A DNA stretch of 64,000 nucleotides from the NCBI GenBank assembly GCA_016788705.1, contig JAEUSQ010000023.1:58206-122205 (forward strand), given 5' to 3'. The DNA is from Bacteroidetes Order II. bacterium (lineage in GTDB: Bacteria; Bacteroidota; Rhodothermia; Rhodothermales; UBA2364). Shown here in pieces: positions 56,534-64,000 of the stretch; positions within the stretch are counted from its first letter, which is position 1; each line of letters begins with the position of its first letter. Below the pieces are notes generated by a model, which ran no database searches, was not told where the DNA came from, and saw nothing but the letters and a program-made list of their open reading frames with translations. The translations under genes were made by a program, and so were the position numbers.

Positions 56534-57637
56534 ATGCGTAACAACCTGACCTTTTTTATCTTGGGTGGATATGGGGGAGCGGGTTTCCCCATTGCGCGGC
56601 TATTGTTGCAAGAAACCCCACACCAAGTCGTCATTGCCGGACGAAGCCTAAAACGTGCCCAAGAAGCCGCCAATCAATTAAACAATACCTTTTCTGGAGA
56701 GCGTGCCTTGGCGAAGAGGGCGGATGCCACAGACGAGGCGAGTCTCCGAGAAGCCGTACAATCAGCAAACGTTATGGTTTCTTGTACCTCGGCCACCGAA
56801 CATGCCCTTACGGTTGCCCGTGTTGCCTTAGAAAATGGCATGGATTATTTGGATGTGCATTATCCCCACTCGGTTTGGAAAGATTTACAAACGTTGGAGC
56901 TGAAGATTTTAGAGAAAAAGCGCCTCTTTATTACACAAGCTGGTTTTCATCCGGGATTGCCTGCGGCCTTTATTCGGGCCTTAGCGCCAGACTTTGACGA
57001 ATGTGACCGTGCGACGGTGGGGATGTTGATGAAAATCCGTGATGTGGGTACGGTGTCCTCGGCTGGCGAATTGGTGGATGGCATCGGGGACTATAGGGCT
57101 TGGGTTTATCGGAATGGGGGCTGGAAAAAAGCTACGTGGCAAGACCGCGTGAAGATAGACTTTGGGCCGGAATATGGGGTACAGACCTGTATGCCGCTAT
57201 GGTTCGAGGAAATGCGTAGTCTTCCCGAAGCCTTTGGGCTTAAAGAGACCGGGACCTATGTGGCTGGTTTTAATGGATTTGTGGATAATGTCCTATCACC
57301 GCTCATCATGGGGCTGTACAAAATCCGCAAGGGTTTGGGACGAAAGTTGTTGAGCAAATTGTTGATCTGGGGGAGCAATACCTTTACATCGCCCCCTTTA
57401 GGCGTTTGGTTTACCACCGAAATTAGCGGTCGCCGTAACGGACAACCACATTCTAACCGTATTTTGGCCTTTCATCCTGATGCCTACGAGATGACCGCCA
57501 TCCCCGCCGTTGCGTGTTTATTACAATATGCTTCGGGGGTCTTACACCAAACGGGCCTACACCTCATGGGACATGCCGTGAATCCCCAAACCCTCCTCCA
57601 AGACATGACACGAATGGGTGTAAAAATAACAAATTAA
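56534..57637 (+). CDS. Saccharopine dehydrogenase family oxidoreductase
   Basis: The 367-residue product begins MRNNLTFFILGGYGGAGFPIARLLLQE, a GxGGxG Rossmann motif. VVIAGRSLKRAQEAANQLN, ADATDEASLREAVQSANVMVSC and AGFHPGLPAAFIRALAP follow. This is the saccharopine dehydrogenase/reductase family, including trans-acting enoyl reductases of lipid synthesis. The ATG at 56534 is chosen because the first strand starts right after it; an in-frame ATG at 56492 adds 14 residues. The substrate cannot be read. It is a single gene and ends about 50 bases before the small membrane-protein gene. Confidence 0.85.
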   Translation: MRNNLTFFILGGYGGAGFPIARLLLQETPHQVVIAGRSLKRAQEAANQLNNTFSGERALAKRADATDEASLREAVQSANVMVSCTSATEHALTVARVALENGMDYLDVHYPHSVWKDLQTLELKILEKKRLFITQAGFHPGLPAAFIRALAPDFDECDRATVGMLMKIRDVGTVSSAGELVDGIGDYRAWVYRNGGWKKATWQDRVKIDFGPEYGVQTCMPLWFEEMRSLPEAFGLKETGTYVAGFNGFVDNVLSPLIMGLYKIRKGLGRKLLSKLLIWGSNTFTSPPLGVWFTTEISGRRNGQPHSNRILAFHPDAYEMTAIPAVACLLQYASGVLHQTGLHLMGHAVNPQTLLQDMTRMGVKITN

Positions 57638-57690
57638 CTAAAATATTTATGAGAAAAATTTTTCAATACTTAGATTAAAAATTGACACTT

Positions 57691-57882
57691 ATGATGTGCC
57701 TCACGCTGGGGTTGGCTCCGTTTTTCCCCGAACCGCATCTCTGGGGCAAACTCCGCTGGATTGCAGGCGGTGCGATTGGCATGACCTCCATGGACTGGTT
57801 TGATGTCGTTTTTCATGGCTTCCCCTTTGTGCTTTTGGTGCTTTCGCTGGTCTTCCGCGATAAAACGCCCAAAACGGTTTAG
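57691..57882 (+). CDS. Small membrane protein
   Basis: The 63-residue product begins MMCLTLGLAPFFPEPHLWGK at the ATG at 57691 (an upstream TTG at 57682 is possible). It has two hydrophobic segments, about residues 1-10 and 38-57 (VVFHGFPFVLLVLSLVF). The middle, LGLAPFFPEPHLWGKLRW, followed by DWFDVVFHGFPF, resembles a short membrane protein found in several Bacteroidota, for which no function is established. Its stop overlaps the stop of the convergent pentapeptide-protein gene. Short length makes this only moderately sure. Confidence 0.6.
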   Translation: MMCLTLGLAPFFPEPHLWGKLRWIAGGAIGMTSMDWFDVVFHGFPFVLLVLSLVFRDKTPKTV

Positions 57883-59300
57883 CGCTTCAGTTTTTGGCGG
57901 ATAGCCGTCCCCAATAAAATGGCCAAAAGCGGGGCTAAAAGCACATGCAAGCCCGACCAAAATGAACCCCAAAATCCAAGCGGCACATAAAACTTTTCTT
58001 GAAAGGGCAAAATAAACTTGGCGCTATGGTTCAGGGCATGACCATAAGCATTCCAATAGCCGAGGCCACCAATTTCCCCTAACTGGCCATTCGCCTGATA
58101 TTCCTGCGTAATGGGATGCCAAACGAGGATTTCTTTGCAGTTTTCTTTTTTGCAGGCGGGATCGGGGGCATATTCTTGACAGCCTCCCCAATTTATGGCG
58201 ACATGCTGGGTAACGGGGATAAAATCTTTGTCTTTCACCTGTAAGCCCGTGGATAAATAAATAGAAGGCATCAACAAGGTGAGTAAAACCAAAAGGAGCA
58301 AGATGTAGCCCCAACGCTCACCATATCCCGATAGCTTTTTATACAACCAAAGCACACCATAATCCCACCTAATGCGGTCTTGTGTTTTTTTACGGATTTT
58401 CAAGTGTGCTAAGCGTAGTTCTTTTTCGGAATAATGAAACTCTCCCGCCGTCGCAAAATCTCTGCGGTCTTCATAGTTCTGTTTAAGTTGGCGGTAGAGT
58501 TCTTCCACATCGGCATAATCTTTTTCAGTATATTTTCTTTTAAATTGACGGGTAGCTTCTTCATTCGCTGCTATTTCGGCAACGGTTGCATATTTCCAAA
58601 AGGGGATATGTTTTTGTATGGTTTTGCGATGTGCGAGAAAGTCATCTTGTAAACTATAACGCCCATCTTCTTTTCCCCAAACACAACTCTGGAAAAGCGC
58701 CGTGCGCCAGTCGGTATCGCGGAGGATGGCTTGGGCAAAGTTTACCGAGACAAAGCGCGGCACCGTACCCCAGTTTACACCCACAAACGAAAGCGCCACG
58801 TCTTGAATATGCCGAAACTCCACGCGGTCATGCACTTCATTGCCAAAGGTTGCCCGATCAAAAATGAGCTTAGCCACTGGGAAGGGGCGCGCCTGTGGCA
58901 AGGTCATGAGGGTTTTTAAGGTCTGCAAGCGGCGAACATAGCCTTGTAACAAGGTAAGCCCGTGTCGTATGGAAGAAGGTGTATGATAAATGTCTCCAAA
59001 CGTTTGCTTACAAGCTTTCTCAAATGCTTGAACCTTGTCCGCAAAGGAATTAAGGTCTGGGCTTGTTTCACCTTTAATCTTTTCGAAATCTTTCTGAAGA
59101 CCTTGGTAGTGCGCCAGAAATGCCTCTGGGATTCCCACGGCTCTGCCTGTTTTTTCGTCAAGGTCTGGTAAGGTAATGCTTTCTAAGCGCTGAATGCTGC
59201 TTTGGAGGTTTCGGATTTGCGCCGCCAAGGCCCTATGATAGGAAGGCTGCCCAAAGGTTTTTAGGACTCCTGCTAAGGATACTTCTGGCGTAGTATCCAA
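57879..59300 (-). CDS. C-terminal half of split pentapeptide-repeat membrane protein
   Basis: This 473-residue frame opens at a TTG directly behind the in-frame TAG that ends the upstream gene (59304-60287); the reading frame is the same. There is no ATG until about residue 137. The middle region has a degenerate beta-helix-like stretch (RATFGNEVHDRVEFRHIQ), then YRQLKQNYEDRRDFATAGEFHYSEKELR, a motif of pentapeptide-repeat channel-like proteins. Two membrane helices follow near residues 330-355 (WGYILLLLVLLTLLMPSIYLS) and 440-470 (FWGSFWSGLHVLLAPLLAILL), with a Cys-containing outer loop (CQEYAPDPACKKENCKE) between. Together with the upstream frame it would form one protein of about 800 residues. 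Confidence 0.7.
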   Translation of the reverse strand: MDTTPEVSLAGVLKTFGQPSYHRALAAQIRNLQSSIQRLESITLPDLDEKTGRAVGIPEAFLAHYQGLQKDFEKIKGETSPDLNSFADKVQAFEKACKQTFGDIYHTPSSIRHGLTLLQGYVRRLQTLKTLMTLPQARPFPVAKLIFDRATFGNEVHDRVEFRHIQDVALSFVGVNWGTVPRFVSVNFAQAILRDTDWRTALFQSCVWGKEDGRYSLQDDFLAHRKTIQKHIPFWKYATVAEIAANEEATRQFKRKYTEKDYADVEELYRQLKQNYEDRRDFATAGEFHYSEKELRLAHLKIRKKTQDRIRWDYGVLWLYKKLSGYGERWGYILLLLVLLTLLMPSIYLSTGLQVKDKDFIPVTQHVAINWGGCQEYAPDPACKKENCKEILVWHPITQEYQANGQLGEIGGLGYWNAYGHALNHSAKFILPFQEKFYVPLGFWGSFWSGLHVLLAPLLAILLGTAIRQKLKR

Positions 59301-59303
59301 GTG

Positions 59304-60287
59304 CTAAGGATTAGGAGCCTCAAACACAGCCCGTTCAGAAAAGGTGGCGTTCTGGAAGGAGACACCGTTTTGCAGAAAACATTGCTCAAAGCTAAACGCA
59401 CCTGCAAAGGTAGAGTCCCCAAAACTAACGTCGCCTAAAAACAAGGTTTGTTTACAATGGAAAATTGGTTGTGGGTTTTCTAAAGCGCGAAGGTGTAAAC
59501 CAAGTTGCCGTACCAAGCCTCTATAAGCACGTTTTTGCTCTTCTCCTTCTAGGCCAGAACCTTGGTTTTGTAAAGCCGCGATACGTTTTTCCAAGCGCTG
59601 TTTAGCGCTGTTAAGGGCAGTGGGTGCGTTCAGGAAACCAAAATAGGCATCACCCGAAAACGTCGCTGCACCAAAAGCGGCATCACCCGAAAACGTCGCT
59701 GCACCAAAATTGGCATTACCCGAAAACGTCGCTGCATAAAAAGCGGCATCACCCGAAAACGTCGCTGCACCAAAATTGGCATCACCCGAAAACGTCGCTG
59801 TACCAAAAGCGGCATTACCCGAAAACGTCGCTGCATAAAAATTGGCATTACCCGAAAACGTCGCTGCACCAAAAGCGGCATTACCCGAAAACGTCGCTTT
59901 TGAAAGATGTAGCTTAAAATCAAAGGTTCTCTTTTGCCACTCAATTTCGTCGTCAAACCTCCACCTCCATTTTTCAAGCCCCGTTTGCTGCTCCATCTCC
60001 GTAATCTCGGCCCCCATTAAAAAGCCATCTAAAAAGAGAAACTCCGTTCCATTTTTCAGTTTGAGCCCAGTTGCAAAGACAATATCCGTCGGGAAGTGAA
60101 TAGAAGCCCATTTACCAGCATCGGGGCCGGTTTGCAGGGCAGCAAAGGCTTCTCGGAAGGCGGCGTGGTAGGCGGCTTCGTCGCGGTAATGCGCAATATA
60201 GGTTTCGGGAGCAAGGTAGAGCGCCTTGTAGAAATCGTGGTTTTTGCGGTCTTCAAGGGCTTCGGGCAGGCGGGGTGCGTTAGGCAT
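59304..60287 (-). CDS. N-terminal half of split pentapeptide-repeat protein
   Basis: The 327-residue product starts at the ATG at 60287. After a helical N-terminal region (about 1-130) come eight near-identical 11-residue repeats (ATFSGNAAFGA and variants) between about 130 and 215. They make a right-handed quadrilateral beta-helix of the pentapeptide type. A spacer (LNSAKQRLEKRIAALQNQ and RAYRGLVRQLGLHLRALENP) follows, then further pentapeptide-like strands (DVSFGDSTFAGAFSFEQCFLQNGVSFQNATF). It ends at a TAG that is followed, one codon later and in frame, by the 57879-59300 gene. Pentapeptide proteins mimic DNA or act as membrane sensors; the membrane helices of the second half suggest the latter. 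Confidence 0.78.
   Translation of the reverse strand: MPNAPRLPEALEDRKNHDFYKALYLAPETYIAHYRDEAAYHAAFREAFAALQTGPDAGKWASIHFPTDIVFATGLKLKNGTEFLFLDGFLMGAEITEMEQQTGLEKWRWRFDDEIEWQKRTFDFKLHLSKATFSGNAAFGAATFSGNANFYAATFSGNAAFGTATFSGDANFGAATFSGDAAFYAATFSGNANFGAATFSGDAAFGAATFSGDAYFGFLNAPTALNSAKQRLEKRIAALQNQGSGLEGEEQKRAYRGLVRQLGLHLRALENPQPIFHCKQTLFLGDVSFGDSTFAGAFSFEQCFLQNGVSFQNATFSERAVFEAPNP
59652..59898 (+). repeat. Eight tandem 33-bp units inside the pentapeptide gene
   Basis: The 16-base core ACCCGAAAACGTCGCT occurs eight times at exactly 33-base intervals (first at 59652, last at 59883). Units differ mainly in the bases between the cores. Each unit codes for 11 residues on the minus strand. The near-perfect DNA identity points to recent copy-number change by slippage or recombination. 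Confidence 0.9.
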
Positions 60288-60375
60288 AGAGCAGCAGGCG
60301 AAAAGAAGAAAACATCCATGAATTTAGCACCATAATCCATCTTTTTCCAAGAAAAACCTTTTAAACCGTAATAGG

Positions 60376-60760
60376 ACGCATTCGGGAATCGCCTTGCGCC
60401 ACGCCGAAAGGTGGTAGGCAACCCATTGGCGTTCGTAGAACCCGACGGCGTTTTGCAGGCCAAACCCATTGGCGTTCGCAGAACCCGGTGGCGTTTTTGC
60501 GGGCCAAACCCATTGGTGTTCGCAGAACCCGATGGCGTTTTTGTGCGCCCGCCGAAAGGTGGTAGGCAAACCCGATGGCGTTTTTGTGGGCCACGCCGAA
60601 AGGTTAGGTAGGCAACCCGATGGCGTTTACTTCGATAGAACGCTTTCGGGAGTCGCTTTGCGCCACGCCGAAAGGTTAGGTAGGCAACCCGATGGCGTTC
60701 GCAGAACCCGATGGCGTTCGCAGAACCCGATGGCGTTTTTACGGGCGCATTGGCGTAGAT
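60376..60760 (+). repeat. Mosaic island of three short repeat families, non-coding
   Basis: Family A, consensus AACCCGATGGCGTT often extended by CGCAG, occurs 11 times between 60420 and 60737, with a 19-base period in places. Family B, CGCCGAAAGGTGGTAGGCA or a variant with an inserted TA, occurs four times (starting at 60402, 60550, 60594 and 60666). Family C is a 37-base element found twice, at 60376-60412 and 60640-60676, with 34 of 37 bases the same. They are interleaved in the order C-B-A. The open frames running through them are low-complexity and shift with the units, so I call no gene. The gene-free interval is 60288-60788. Confidence 0.85.
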
Positions 60761-60788
60761 TGCGGTATCCTCAACCTCGTTTTGCCTT

Positions 60789-61892
60789 ATGTCTTTTCCC
60801 GAAACCATCCTCATCACTGGCGCACGCGCCCCCATTGCCTTAGAATTGGCGCGGAGTTTCCATCGGCAGGGGCATCGGGTGGTGATGGCGGATTCCTGCC
60901 ATTGGACGATTGCGCGATGGTCGAATGCGGTGGCGCGTTACGTGGTGCTGCCTTCGCCACGTTACCAAACGGTACGCTTCACACAAGCCTTGCGCGACCT
61001 CATCCGCGAGGAACACGTTACCCATTTGATTCCCACCTGCGAAGAAGCCTTCTATGTGTCCGCTGCCCAAGCCGATTTCCCCTGCAAGGTCTGGACTGCT
61101 GATTTTGCGCTGCTGCAAGCGCTGCACGATAAAGGACGCTTTTTCACCGACTACCAGCACCTGCTTCCCATTCCCGAAACCCAGTCCTTAAGCAACTTTA
61201 CAGCATGGGCGCAGAGTGCCGACTACGTTTTTAAGCCCATCTATTCCCGTTTCGCCACGGCCACCATACTCGGCAAAACCTTAGCCGCCGACCATTTCCC
61301 CGAATCCGAAAAACCGCATTGGATTGCCCAAAAACGCATTGATGGCAAGGAAATTTGCATTTACAGCATTTGGGATGCGGGACAACTCAAGGCTTATGCC
61401 GCCTATCATCCGCGGTATCGGGCAGGGAAAGGCTCTGGCATTTACTTTGAACCCATCGCCCATTCCGCCAGCTTTGAACGGGTGGCTGCCTTTGGAAAGC
61501 AGTTGAATTATACGGGCCAGCTTTGTTTTGATGTAATCTTGGATGCCGATAACCAGCCTTATTTTATTGAATGCAATCCACGCGGAACCAGTGGCGCACA
61601 CTTATTACACCAAGCCTTAGCGCCTGCGTTTTTGGCGGAAGGATTTTACCAACAAGCCCCCGAAAAACCCTTTGCCATCCAATATGCCATGGCAGTTTTG
61701 CATCCATTTCGCTTTTTTTCGCGGCAGGTACAGGCCGCGCAAGACGTAATTTTTAGCCCAAAGGATCCGCTTCCGTTCTTTCTGCAAGCGCTGAGCCTGC
61801 TCGAAATTTCCTATCTTAAGTTTAGCCAAAACAGCACTTGGCTGGAAGCCACCACCGGCGATATTGAGTACAATGGCGAGGCTTTAACCTAA
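60789..61892 (+). CDS. ATP-grasp domain protein
   Basis: ATP-grasp enzymes use ATP to join a carboxylate to an amine, thiol or other nucleophile via an acyl phosphate. The 367-residue product starts MSFPETILITGARAPIALELARSFHRQGHRVVMADS, the N-terminal PreATP-grasp strand. VFKPIYSRFATATIL binds ATP. The Mg/ATP motif FIECNPRGTSGAHLL near residue 270 (E-x-N-x-R) is intact. It is of the carbamoyl-phosphate-synthase-like type used in peptide and natural-product ligases. A GNAT-like gene follows after 12 bases and a Rieske oxygenase gene overlaps that, so this is the first gene of an operon. The repeat island lies directly upstream. Confidence 0.87.
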   Translation: MSFPETILITGARAPIALELARSFHRQGHRVVMADSCHWTIARWSNAVARYVVLPSPRYQTVRFTQALRDLIREEHVTHLIPTCEEAFYVSAAQADFPCKVWTADFALLQALHDKGRFFTDYQHLLPIPETQSLSNFTAWAQSADYVFKPIYSRFATATILGKTLAADHFPESEKPHWIAQKRIDGKEICIYSIWDAGQLKAYAAYHPRYRAGKGSGIYFEPIAHSASFERVAAFGKQLNYTGQLCFDVILDADNQPYFIECNPRGTSGAHLLHQALAPAFLAEGFYQQAPEKPFAIQYAMAVLHPFRFFSRQVQAAQDVIFSPKDPLPFFLQALSLLEISYLKFSQNSTWLEATTGDIEYNGEALT

Positions 61893-61904
61893 ATCAAAAG
61901 CGTC

Positions 61905-63020
61905 ATGGCGAAGTGGGTGAACTGGGACGAAATGCCTGAAGGTGTGGTGAAAGCCTATACCCGCCTGTTTTTGACCGCGCCTGCTGCCCATTGGATTCAC
62001 AACGCCAAAACCCAAATGCGGGTCTTGCAGGTAAGGGATGGGCTTTACTTCCCCGTCACCATCAACCAAACCGAGTGGGACAGCACGTTTACATGCTCCC
62101 CTTATACGGCGTATGTCCTGTATGCCCAAGACGAAATCAGGCGAAATCTAAAAAATCCCCTGCTGCAAGTGGGCTTATTGGGCCTGCTGAAAGGCGTTAG
62201 TTGGATTTTGAAGCGGGGTAAAATTAACCAAAACGTACATGTGAACAATTTTTTGCTTTCCACCAATCCCTATCCTGCTTGGTCGGGGGAGGAACTGGCG
62301 GCCATCACAATATTTTTGCTCCGCGAATTTCCCCAGCACGCCCTGATTTTTCGCTCGCTCAATGAAGGGCAACACGCCGATTTGTTGCACGCTTTTCAGG
62401 AAAACGGCTATCATTTGGTGGGCAGCCGACAGGTGTATTTATACGAAATGGCGCGGGAAGCTTGGCTTAAACACAACAATAACAAGCACGACCTGCGCCT
62501 GATGCGCAAGCAAAACCTGCGTTATTTGCCTCATGAAGCGATGGGCGCATACCTCGAAGAAGCCCTTGTGCTGTACCAAAAACTATATCTCGAAAAATAC
62601 TCGCGGCATAATCCCCAGTTTAGCTTAGCCTTTTTTCAGGCCTGCCACCGCGACGAAACGATGGTCTTTCAAGGCTTTGCTGATGCCGAAAATCGGCTAA
62701 GGGCCTTTTCTGGGCTGTTTGTGATCGAAAATACCATTACCTCGCCCTTGGTGGGCTACGATACCGATGCGCCTCAAAAAGAAGGGTTGTATATCCATGC
62801 CATTCAGTTGGTTTTTGACTACCTGTTTAAGACGGGCAAAGTGCTTAACCTGAGCTCAGGCGCGGCCCATTTTAAACGGCTACGTGGCGGAAAACCTGCC
62901 ATCGAATACTCGGCGGTGTATATGGCGCATTTGCCTTGGTTTCGGCGCTTGGTGTATGGCTTATTGCTCAAAATCTCCAACCAGATTGGCATTCCGCTGA
63001 TGAAAAAATATGAACTCTAA
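61905..63020 (+). CDS. FemAB/GNAT-like N-acyltransferase
   Basis: The 371-residue product has the duplicated-GNAT plan of the FemAB/BioF2-like N-acyltransferases. The first half is rather degenerate. The second half has EMAREAWLKHNNNKHDLRLMRKQNLRYLPHE, a run of basic residues typical of the linker, then AFSGLFVIENTITSPLVGYDTDAPQKEGLYIHAIQLVFDYLF and KVLNLSSGAAHFKRLRGG. Family members attach an amino acid (often from aminoacyl-tRNA) or acyl group to a nucleophile, in peptidoglycan bridges or in natural products. There is no signal peptide. Its last 11 bases overlap the next ATG, so it is translationally linked to the Rieske gene. Confidence 0.75.
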   Translation: MAKWVNWDEMPEGVVKAYTRLFLTAPAAHWIHNAKTQMRVLQVRDGLYFPVTINQTEWDSTFTCSPYTAYVLYAQDEIRRNLKNPLLQVGLLGLLKGVSWILKRGKINQNVHVNNFLLSTNPYPAWSGEELAAITIFLLREFPQHALIFRSLNEGQHADLLHAFQENGYHLVGSRQVYLYEMAREAWLKHNNNKHDLRLMRKQNLRYLPHEAMGAYLEEALVLYQKLYLEKYSRHNPQFSLAFFQACHRDETMVFQGFADAENRLRAFSGLFVIENTITSPLVGYDTDAPQKEGLYIHAIQLVFDYLFKTGKVLNLSSGAAHFKRLRGGKPAIEYSAVYMAHLPWFRRLVYGLLLKISNQIGIPLMKKYEL

Positions 63021-63987
63021 CGCTTTTTGCCAGCCGCTTGCGTTTAGCCACGAAGTGAGGACAGGGCAGTTTACGAAGGTTTGGCAGGAGAATCGGCCGC
63101 TATTTTTAACCCGACTTGAAGGGCGTGTGGTGGGCTATGAAGATTTTTGCCCACATCGGGGCGCGCCCCTTTCGCAGGGCAAAGTTTGGGGAGGACGAGA
63201 GGTGGAATGCCCGTATCATGGATGGCGATTTAACTTGGAAACGGGCGAAAACACCTTTGTTCCCGTCAAAAATGCTTGCCGTCCTTGCACCCTCAAACCC
63301 ATTCCGCTCCTCGAAGCCTATGACTTGGTTTGGCATCAAGCGGATAAAACGGCGGTGCTTCCAGCTTTATCGGGTCAAAAGCCGCTGCTCTTTAAAACGG
63401 GAAGCATTCAAGCAAGGCTTGTCAATGTCGCTGAAAACTTTTTAGAAGGCAGTCATACCCATTTTGTACATGAAGGCTACATCCGGTCTGCACAACCCAA
63501 ACGGCAAGCCATGGCCGCCACGTTTCGCCCTCAGCCCAATGGCTTCACCGTACATTATCAACCCGAACCACCCAAAGGCTTGCTGACGAAGGTTTTGCCC
63601 CGAAAATTCCGCACCTTACGCCCCATCGCAAGCTATGTGCATCCGCACGTGACGGTTTTATCCTACTTGGATACATCGGGGCATTGTTTGGCACGGTTTG
63701 AAGGCATTCTTAAAACCGAGCAGACCGCCACCCGATTTTTTGCCCGCATTTTTTTGGATTTGGGCGGACTTACGCCCTGGGTTTCCGGATTGGCTTCCTA
63801 TTTCTTTGGCAAAATCATTCGGCAAGACCAGCACATCCTCGAAATTCAAGACCAAAACCTCAAATGGTTTCCGCAAGCCACCTTTGTCTCCGATGATACG
63901 GATGCCGTTGGGCAACAGCTTTTTGCATGGATGCATAACCCCGCGCAAATCAAAACTGAACCTTTTACGTTTGAGGTGCTTTGGTGA
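63010..63987 (+). CDS. Rieske 2Fe-2S non-heme iron oxygenase
   Basis: This is a Rieske-type oxygenase alpha-subunit-like protein with 325 residues. The Rieske cluster motif CPHRGAPL...CPYHGW is intact, with Cys47, His49, Cys67 and His70. The mononuclear iron site shows NVAENFLEGSHTHFVHEG with Glu146-x2-His149-x4-His154; a carboxylate third ligand is likely in the DQHILEIQDQN stretch. Such enzymes hydroxylate or demethylate small molecules using reductase-supplied electrons. The substrate is unknown; steroid, betaine and aromatic types share this plan. It follows the GNAT-like gene with an 11-base overlap. A GTG overlapping its stop might begin another gene past the window. Confidence 0.9.
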   Translation: MNSNAFCQPLAFSHEVRTGQFTKVWQENRPLFLTRLEGRVVGYEDFCPHRGAPLSQGKVWGGREVECPYHGWRFNLETGENTFVPVKNACRPCTLKPIPLLEAYDLVWHQADKTAVLPALSGQKPLLFKTGSIQARLVNVAENFLEGSHTHFVHEGYIRSAQPKRQAMAATFRPQPNGFTVHYQPEPPKGLLTKVLPRKFRTLRPIASYVHPHVTVLSYLDTSGHCLARFEGILKTEQTATRFFARIFLDLGGLTPWVSGLASYFFGKIIRQDQHILEIQDQNLKWFPQATFVSDDTDAVGQQLFAWMHNPAQIKTEPFTFEVLW

Positions 63988-64000
63988 CGGAGGTTGCGTT

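Noticed and set aside
60056..60835. 259-codon minus-strand frame through the repeat island
   Set aside because: The protein is made of short repeats read in changing phase and overlaps the start of the pentapeptide gene and of the ATP-grasp gene. It reads as a by-product of the repeats.

Overview
The window looks like chromosomal DNA from a member of the Bacteroidota/Rhodothermota lineage. The evidence is the gene content: a SprA-type outer-membrane translocon and a gingipain-family (C25) peptidase of the type IX secretion system (T9SS), a secreted amidase with a T9SS-type C-terminal sorting domain, a SusD/RagB-like lipoprotein, a CxxC-less Mrp ATPase and bacteroidete-style SLBB and BY-kinase exopolysaccharide genes. 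The exact order or genus cannot be fixed from sequence reading alone. No rRNA, tRNA, CRISPR array, insertion sequence or prophage was recognised. Most genes are housekeeping, in short mixed-strand transcription units.

Layout. 1-8.5 kb: a gyrB gene cut by the window edge, an OsmC-metZ pair, an SH3-like exported protein behind a sugar-1-phosphate nucleotidyltransferase, and an OmpA-type lipoprotein ending at a strong terminator. 8.6-16.5 kb: a DUF1028 exported protein, a T9SS-sorted PGRP amidase, a glycosyltransferase, coaD, an M50 site-2 protease, der, and an SDR-fold protein that has lost its catalytic Tyr/Lys. 16.7-25.6 kb: giant sprA plus a small outer-membrane barrel. 25.6-38.5 kb: lipB, a small acidic protein, trpE with an apparent transcription attenuator and leader peptide, an ADP-forming acyl-CoA synthetase/GNAT fusion, a DUF1684 lipoprotein, a giant C25 peptidase and a glycosyltransferase. 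38.9-48.7 kb: tyrosine autokinase and SLBB protein, rpmE, purine nucleoside phosphorylase, inositol monophosphatase-like phosphatase, recR, an amine-oxidase-like flavoprotein and recJ.

48.7-52.1 kb is a compact regulon. A TetR gene, an SDR, a membrane protein and a flavodoxin-fold NAD(P)H oxidoreductase have one palindrome (GTAACA-C-TGTTAC or close variants) placed upstream of three of the four genes. The unit closes at a strong terminator. The SDR carries an apparent one-base loss in an A-run near its 3' end. 52.1-57.6 kb holds an orphan SusD-like lipoprotein, mrp, ubiE/menG, a biotin carrier protein, tspO and a saccharopine-dehydrogenase-like protein.

57.7-64 kb is the accessory-looking part. 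A pentapeptide-repeat membrane protein is split by one in-frame TAG and its repeats are almost identical 33-bp DNA units. Next comes a roughly 400-bp non-coding mosaic of three short repeat families. After it a tightly packed ATP-grasp / FemAB-GNAT-like / Rieske oxygenase operon runs off toward the window end and may be part of an undescribed small-molecule or peptide-modifying pathway.
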